Shown here one piece after another: positions 40,111 to 45,937 of a stretch of 45,937 nt of DNA (within the stretch, counting starts at the first letter, position 1; each line of letters opens with the position of its first letter). Origin of the DNA: Blattamonas nauphoetae (lineage: Eukaryota > Preaxostyla > Oxymonadida); assembly GCA_033064195.1 (NCBI GenBank), contig JARBJD010000467.1, positions 1-45,937 of the forward strand. The letters are read 5' to 3'. The translations under genes were made by a program, and so were the position numbers. Below the pieces are notes generated by a model. The model did no database searches and was not told the DNA's origin. It worked only from the letters and a program-made list of their open reading frames with translations.

Positions 40111-40282
40111 CGCGATCAAGCCAAATTTCGAAACAAACCCATTCCCTTTATTAAAAAGTGGGATTCATGAATTCGTGTTATTTCTCGATTCAGAAAGTAC
40201 TGTTGGAAATTGTGAATAATGTCGAAGTGAACGAGCAATGAAGTGACTTTGAAAAGTGTTATCAGTGTTGAGATCTGCCTGC

Positions 40283-41375
40283 TCATTGTGACATCTGATT
40301 GGATCCCAGCATATACAAAATATGGTGACGATATTTCGCAATATTCTCCTCAGAAAGTCCGTTCCTTCCGTTCCACGACAATTGCACGTGTTTCAGCAGC
40401 TGTTCGAGTGTGTCTTGAAAGCCTTCCGAAAACAGAGCTTGGAGAATCGGTTTCCCATATTTGACCATTTCTGGGCCTTCTTCATCCCATTCATCCAGCG
40501 ACGAGCGGAGATTTTCGATGATCATCCAGAGAAGCCTCGAGTTTTTGACGAACGAGAGATAACTTGTGTATGCCATCGCAATCGGAGATGCGAGAATAAA
40601 CTCCAGTGTTGGACGATGAAATGGGCCTATGTCAAGGAGAAATCTTAAGAGTTCCATGAAGGAGCTGAGTAAGTCTCGATTGAGGATGTTCTGATCTGAG
40701 ATCAGAAATGTCACAAATTGAGAGGACGGGAGCACGGCCTTATGGAAGATCATTTCACGATGGTTGAATGCATCGACTGCATCAGTGACGCCGAGAGCGA
40801 TGAGATCTCCTTGATATGTGTGACAGACGAAATCGCTGATGATTCCGAGTAGTTTGTTTATTATCGTTTCATTTCCCGGGATTGGCAGTGTGTGAGGTTG
40901 GACAGTCGCTAGCACTTTGCTGACGATATCTGACTCCACCAGACGATTCCGAATAGCAGGCGATACAGCACGTGTTGTTTGGCAAAGGAATGAGAATGTC
41001 GCTTGAACCACCTTCAAGTGGGAGATGACAGCAGAGTGACAATGCTTTCAACAAAGCCAGAAGGTGATCCATCAGAAGAGGGAGCGAAGTCTTTGACGAG
41101 TTTATCCGATGACCCAAAACGAGGGTCCCATTTCGGTTCGAGGCTCGTCAGAAATTGGGCAGCTTTGTCCTGAAGGGCATTGTCAAGGGATATTCAGCTT
41201 TCACGAGGGCAACAAGTGAAATGAAAATCGCTGATTGGTCCTCAGATGACAATTTTGATTTCGGATCGAAATGCAGGAATGGTTCTTTGTTAACCACGAT
41301 AGTCGAAGGTGATTCCTGAGAACTGTTCGATAAGGCATCGTCAGAAGCTTTTGAAGTAGCTGTCTCATTTTCCAT
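40283..41375 (-). pseudogene. array copy K, ARM/HEAT-like family, at least two frameshifts
   Basis: It starts at the ATG 41375 (MENETATSKASDDALSNSSQ), with an exact start motif 13 bp away. The frame is lost near 41190 (AAGGGATATTC where relatives have AAATGGATATTC), runs on in another frame, and shifts again near 41020 (CTCCCACTTGA for CTCCCCACTCGA). The last 244 codons are clean: AIRNRLVESDIVSKVLATVQ, FNHREMIFHKAVLPSSQFVT, FHRPTLEFILASPIAMAY, YGKPILQALFSEGFQDTLEQ, to TGA. No 3' module follows; the PEF gene lies about 170 bp beyond. Both shifts are single-base-type losses. Confidence 0.75.
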
Positions 41376-42417
41376 TGAGAAGAGAGGAGGATCATCCCAT
41401 TGTCCGTGTGTAATTTAAAACAAACAAACTCTTGAACAACAAACGAATTCTCCAAAGAAATAAAAAGAAGATAAAGAGAAGAATGAAATGAATCATCATT
41501 AGCAACGCGGATGTTCCTGCCTAGCTTGTTGCACTTTTGACGGGAATTTCTCATTCAATGTCCGCATACGAACAATAATCAATTTCGAAAACAACCAGCA
41601 ACGCAGGCGAAGCCAATACTTTCGAATTGTGGATGGTGGAGAGTTGAGAGGGTGATGTATGGAAGATATAAGGCGACGATTCTTGTTCATGGTGAAGAGA
41701 TGGCAAGAACAAAATTAGCCGGAAAATGGCATGTTGAAACTATTGGGCGCGAGTGGGACTGTGTTCAAGATCGATATCGTTCAGTTCAGCGAAGTGGAGT
41801 TCGTGTTCAGAAAAGCAAGAAATTGAGTCAGCAGGACAGAAGAAGGGCAGATCAATCCAACCGTGTTCCATCGAAGAACGGCTCAACATCAGAAAAGGCG
41901 ATGCGAGAACTTCAAACCCGTCTGGTTGTGTTGGAAGTGAAGAACGACAGTGTTGAGAGTGAGCTCGTTTGGAGGAGTGTTGGCGTGAGGGCGTTCCTTA
42001 TCGTCTGAAAAGCGATTCAACGCATGCACAGTCCAGAGGGCGAGAAATCGTGCAATCATTCAGTCGTCCAAAATTGTCATCTGAATAGCGCCTCGAGGTC
42101 TTGTCCGATCCTTCCTTTCCGTTCACTGACTATGAAACTTGGCCATTCTCCAGAATCGGAATCCGAACGGCGATTCAGGGATCGGTTGACAATCTTCATC
42201 GCTTCAGAATGTGAGGCGTTTTCGAACGGCAGGAATCAGCTGCGCCACAATTTTCTTCAGCACAGACGATGATGCCATGCAGAGTTGTCCCCATGCAGAC
42301 CAGCAGAGTCATCTTGAGTTGGGATCTTAGATTTCGGATTGGTGTTTGTGGCTCGGTTCCAGTAACGATAATAATGTTTGAGAGGAGAGACAACGAGCTA
42401 GAAGAGCAAAGAATGAA
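41376..42417. repeat. 5' flank and spacer between K and L
   Basis: Long spacer type. Segments match 20200-21170 and 43990-45010, and the start motif of K is at 41389-41401. Confidence 0.65.
41655..42008 (+). CDS. hypothetical coiled-coil protein in the spacer, best-preserved copy
   Basis: A plus-strand frame of 117 residues in the K/L spacer. It has an N-terminal part (ATILVHGEEMARTKLAGKWH), a basic middle (KKLSQQDRRRADQSNRVPSK) and a coiled-coil-like end (RELQTRLVVLEVKNDSVESE). The homologous stretches in the D/E and L/M spacers are interrupted, which suggests a decaying gene or fortuitous openness. It runs antisense to the array genes. If real it would be a relic of a separate gene once carried in the unit; I do not recognise the family. 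Confidence 0.3.
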   Translation: MYGRYKATILVHGEEMARTKLAGKWHVETIGREWDCVQDRYRSVQRSGVRVQKSKKLSQQDRRRADQSNRVPSKNGSTSEKAMRELQTRLVVLEVKNDSVESELVWRSVGVRAFLIV

Positions 42418-42786
42418 ATGTGGATGGCTGTGGAAGGGTTTGAATGAGGGGTGCATCCCATTTCGACGAGAGAAACGATAAGGTGTTTCGGGAGACTGTC
42501 TAAAAATCGAGATTGGGAAAGATGATCTGGTCACAATGCGTCGGTCAGGGTTCCAAGCAATTGTTTGGAGAGGAGGACGGTTGACGATGTGACAGTCAAA
42601 GACAGCCATGCAGAGAACGACGAACCCAGATGAGCGAACCATTGCTGGATGATTGAGGCGATCCCAGAATCTGTTCGTCTGCCCAGCAATCAGAATCTTC
42701 CCAACATCCGAAGAGAGTCCGCAAGAAATGAAGTGTAGTCATTTTAGAGAGGTGGATTCGATGCGTTATTTGAGATGGAACGGTCA
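42418..42786 (-). repeat. array 3' module of copy L
   Basis: Conserved module with several one-base indels relative to the others, breaking both open frames. Confidence 0.72.
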
Positions 42787-43856
42787 CTAGTCGTTCACAT
42801 TCGATCCCAGAAATTTCAAGATGGAGCGACAATTACCGACAAGGCGGAAACCATAAAGTCCGTTCTTGTCGTTCAGCAGCTTCTGTTCGAGTGTGTCTTC
42901 GAAGCCTTCCGAAAACAGAGCTTGCATCATCCGCTGTCCACATTGGACCACTTCTGGGCCGTAATTCTTCCATTCTCTCAGCGAGTCTTTGATGTTGTTG
43001 AGAAGCGTCCAGACATCATCATCATCTTCGACGTACGAGAGACAACTTGTGATTGCCATCACAATCGGAGATGCGAGAACAAACTCAATGTTGGACGATG
43101 AAATGGGCAAATCTGAATGAGTATTGCCAACAGTTTTGTGAAAAGATGGAAAAGCCATCCACTGAGGATGTGTCGATTTGAGATCAGAAATGTCACTAAT
43201 TCAGACGATGGGAGTACGACTTTCTGAAAGAACATTTCACGATGGTTGAATTGGTTGACTGCAGAAGTGACGCCAAGGGTCCTGAGGCACGATGGAGATG
43301 CGAGGGAGACAGAATAATTGATGGTTAAGAGAAGATTGTCGAATATCTCTTCATTTCCCGATATTGGCAGTGTGAGAGGTTGAATAATCGCTAACACTTC
43401 GCTGATAAGATCAGATTCCACGAGCTGACATCGAATTGGAGACGATGAAAGGCTTAATGTTTTGAGCAGGAACGACAACGCTGCTACGACTACAGTTGAG
43501 TGGGGAGATGACACTAGAGTTACAATGCTATTAACAAAGCCAGAAGGCGATCCGGCTGAAGAGGGAACGAGGTCACGCACGAGTTGATCAGCGAGAGCTT
43601 CCTTGTCCCATTTCGGTGCGATGATGTCTAAAAACCGGGCAGTTTTTTCTTGAAGGGCGTTGTCAAATGGGTATTCCCTTCTCACGAGGGCAATGAGCGA
43701 GGAGAAAAGTCTCGATTGGTCCTCAAACGACAATTCTGACTTCGAATCGAAATTGAGGAAAGGTTCTGCTTCAAGCATGACAGTCGGAGGTGAATTCGGT
43801 GAATAATTCAAAGAGGCATCAGAAGTCGTTCTCAAAGAAGAAAGTTTTGTTTGCAT
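42787..43856 (-). pseudogene. array copy L, ARM/HEAT-like family, one frameshift
   Basis: The ATG at 43856 (MQTKLSSLRTTSDASLNYSP) aligns with copies A and G; longer in-frame ATGs run through the start motif. The first 265 codons are clean (LSFEDQSRLFSSLIALVRRE, FVNSIVTLVSSPHSTVVVAA, RCQLVESDLISEVLAIIQPL, FNHREMFFQKVVLPSSELVT, CPFHRPTL). At about 43086 one C is missing from ACTCCAATG, shifting the frame. The remainder (FVLASPIVMAITSCLSYVED, CGQRMMQALFSEGFEDTLEQ) is open in the next frame to TAG 42787. A single recent lesion, or an assembly error. Confidence 0.8.
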
Positions 43857-45014
43857 TGGTGAAATGGAGGAGGATCGTCCCATTGTCCATATTTGAACGA
43901 CAAACATCATTCAATCCTGGAATTGTTCAAGAGTTCGAATGAATGAAATCAAGGTGAAGAGAAGAACAAAATTTAGAATCAGGAACAACAAATACGTTCC
44001 TGTCTGGCTTGTTGCATTTCAGTCGGGAGTTTCTCCATCAACAACAAACAACAACGCATGTGCAGGCAGTGGTTTTGAATGGTGGATGATGGGGAGTTGA
44101 GGGTGCGATGGACGGACAAAAGAGACGACGATTCTCGTTCATGGCAAAGAGACGATCAGAACATTTTGCTTCCTAAAATGACATGTTGACACAATGTGAT
44201 GCAAGTTGGGCCGCTTTGTTCAAGAACGACATCTTTCAGTTCAGTGGAAGTGGAGTTCGTGTTCAGAAATGCCTGACGGCCAGTCACCAGAACCGAATCT
44301 TGGCAGAATGATCCAACCGTGTTCCATCGAAGAACGGCTCAACATCAGAAAATGACAACGGTGCAACTCCGAAACTCCGTCTGGCTGTGTTGGAAGTGAT
44401 GAACGACGAAAACGCCAGCGTGGAATCCAATTCCAGAACAGGAACAAGATGGCCGGTCATTCCGAGTTCCGATTGTGCCAGCCGAGTTGTGGACTCCATT
44501 CTGTCGTTTGGAGTGGAATGGACGGCGATCTGAAGAGAGTGACGACAGTGTTGAGGAGAGCTCGTTTGGAGAGTGTTGGTGGAGTTCCTCATCGTCGGAA
44601 AAGCGATTCAACGCATGCACAGTCCAAAGCGCGAGAAATCGGGCGATCATTCAGCCTTCCAAAAGCGATATCTGAACAGCGCCTCGTGGGTTGCTTCCGA
44701 TCCTTCCTTTCCTGTCATTGACTATGAAACTTGGCCATTCTCCAGAATCGGAATCGAACGGCGATTCAGGGATCGGTTGACAATCTTCATCGCTTCAGAA
44801 TTTGAGCGCGTTTTCGAACGGCAGGAATCAGCTGCGCCACAATTTTCTTCAGCGAGACGGATGCCATGCAGAGTTGTCCCCATGCAGACCAGCAGAGTCA
44901 TCTTGAGTTGTTTGGTTTCCTTCCCCCGATTGTGGTCGGCTGTTTGTGGTTAGGTTCAGGAACGACAATAATGTTTGAGAGACAAGTCAGTGAGCTAGAA
45001 GAGCAAAGAATGAA
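43857..45014. repeat. 5' flank and spacer between L and M
   Basis: Long spacer type with one-base indels throughout compared with the D/E and K/L copies. It contains the start motif variant GGATCGTCCCATT (43872-43884). Confidence 0.65.
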
Positions 45015-45390
45015 ATGTGGATGGCTGTGGAATAGTGGGAATGCGGGGCACATCCGATTTCGACGAGATAAACGAGAAGTGTTTTGAGATGGTCAAAAGT
45101 CGAGAATGTGAAAGATAATCTGGTCAGATTGCATCGTTCAGGGACGCTAGGAACTGGTTTGGAGAGGACGGTTGACGATGTGACAGGCAAAGACAGCCGA
45201 CGTTGAAGAGACGGCGAACCCAAAAGAGCAACCCATTTCTGGACGAATGGAGGCGATCCCGGAATCTGTTCATCTGCACCAGCAATCAAAGCATTCCCAA
45301 CATCCGAGGAGAGTCCGGAAAGGGAAATTGAGTTGGAGTCAATCGAGAGAGGTGGATTCGATGGGTCATTTGAGATGGAACGGTCATCGC
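45015..45390 (-). repeat. array 3' module of copy M
   Basis: Degenerate module with small indels. The minus-strand frame of M reads through it because the usual CTCGAATGA stop is lost. Confidence 0.65.
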
Positions 45391-45937
45391 CTCGGCACAT
45401 TCGATCCCCAAAAATTTCAAAGACGGAGCGACAATAATCAACAAGACGGAAACCATAAAGTCCGTTTTTGTCGTTCAGCAGCTTCTGTTCGAGTGTGTCT
45501 TCGAAGCCTTCCGAAAACAGAGTTTGGATGATTTGTTTTCCAGATTTGACCACTGGGTCTTCTTCATTCCATTCTTCCAGGGATAGGTTGATGTAGATGA
45601 GAGTAGTCCAGAGATCATCATCATTATCGATGAACGAGAGACAACTTGACAATGCCATCACAATCGGAGAAGCGAGGACAAACTCCAATGCTTTGGACGA
45701 TGAAATGGGCCGATTTCAGGAGTTTCCACTCAAAGGACAGAAGGAGTCACCATTGAGGATGTATGATCGGAATCAGAAAGGACACGATGGATGATCACGA
45801 CCTTGTGGAAGATCATTTCACGACGGTTGTATTTGTCGACTGTAGTGATGCCGAGTTCACTGAAGATGGTTGAGATGCGAGGTTGACGAATTTGTCGATG
45901 ATTGTGATCAGGCTGCTGATTATCTCTTCATTTCCTG
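45391..45937 (-). pseudogene. array copy M, ARM/HEAT-like family, degenerate and partial
   Basis: Only the 3' half is in the window. FVLASPIVMALSSCLSFID, IIQTLFSEGFEDTLEQKLLN and YGFRLVDYCRSVFEIFG are readable, but upstream of 45688 insertions (GCTTTGGACG for GTTGGACG) and deletions scramble the EMIFQKVVLPSSQ block. The C-terminal frame continues into the 3' module to 44987. This is the most decayed copy. Confidence 0.75.

Noticed and set aside
1-45937. CRISPR arrays, bacterial operons or ribosome-binding sites
   Set aside because: No spaced direct repeats of that kind; introns and gene content show a eukaryotic nuclear sequence.

Overview
This window looks like nuclear DNA of a microbial eukaryote, most likely an oxymonad (Preaxostyla) close to Blattamonas. 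That assignment is inference. It rests on short spliceosomal introns (38-154 nt), a Ser/Thr-rich beta-helix surface-protein remnant of a kind I associate with oxymonads, and a large lineage-specific family of helical-repeat proteins. Stops are TGA, TAG and TAA, so the standard code fits.

Left end (1 to about 7.9 kb): part of a Polinton/Maverick, all genes on the minus strand. It holds a protein-primed family B DNA polymerase (interrupted about once), a partial gene running off the left edge, a coiled-coil protein, and two paralogous small proteins built of a ~45-residue repeat. The genes share an AT-rich start-site motif. Between the two paralogs lie a 46-bp tandem repeat, two degenerate tRNA-like sequences and a compact multi-hairpin element closed by a 12-bp helix. 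A non-autonomous DNA transposon with 132-bp inverted repeats sits at 8799-9391.

From 9.4 kb to the right edge: an array of 13 copies of one gene family (about 356-385 residues, predicted ARM/HEAT-like). Copy A is on the plus strand; B to M are on the minus strand, mostly 2.1-2.6 kb apart. Each unit is a gene, a ~330-bp conserved 3' module and a variable 5' flank. A 13-bp motif, AATGGGATGATCC on the sense strand, lies 13-15 bp before the chosen ATG in 11 units. Seven copies look intact (B, C, E, F, G, H, I); six carry frameshifts or stops (A, D, J, K, L, M).

Unrelated genes interrupt the array: a Lys/Glu-rich spliced gene remnant (14.7-15.3 kb) flanked by TTGGAC-rich palindromic DNA; an island at 22.7-26.8 kb with a broken beta-helix surface gene and an intact CK1-family kinase; and at 37.3-40.1 kb a seven-exon syntaxin-6-like Qc-SNARE next to a penta-EF-hand-like gene. 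About 1.37 kb of that last pair (SNARE 3' half plus PEF C-terminus) is copied 27 kb away at 10.96-12.33 kb. Large parts of units F/H and G/I flanks are near-identical, so the array is still duplicating.
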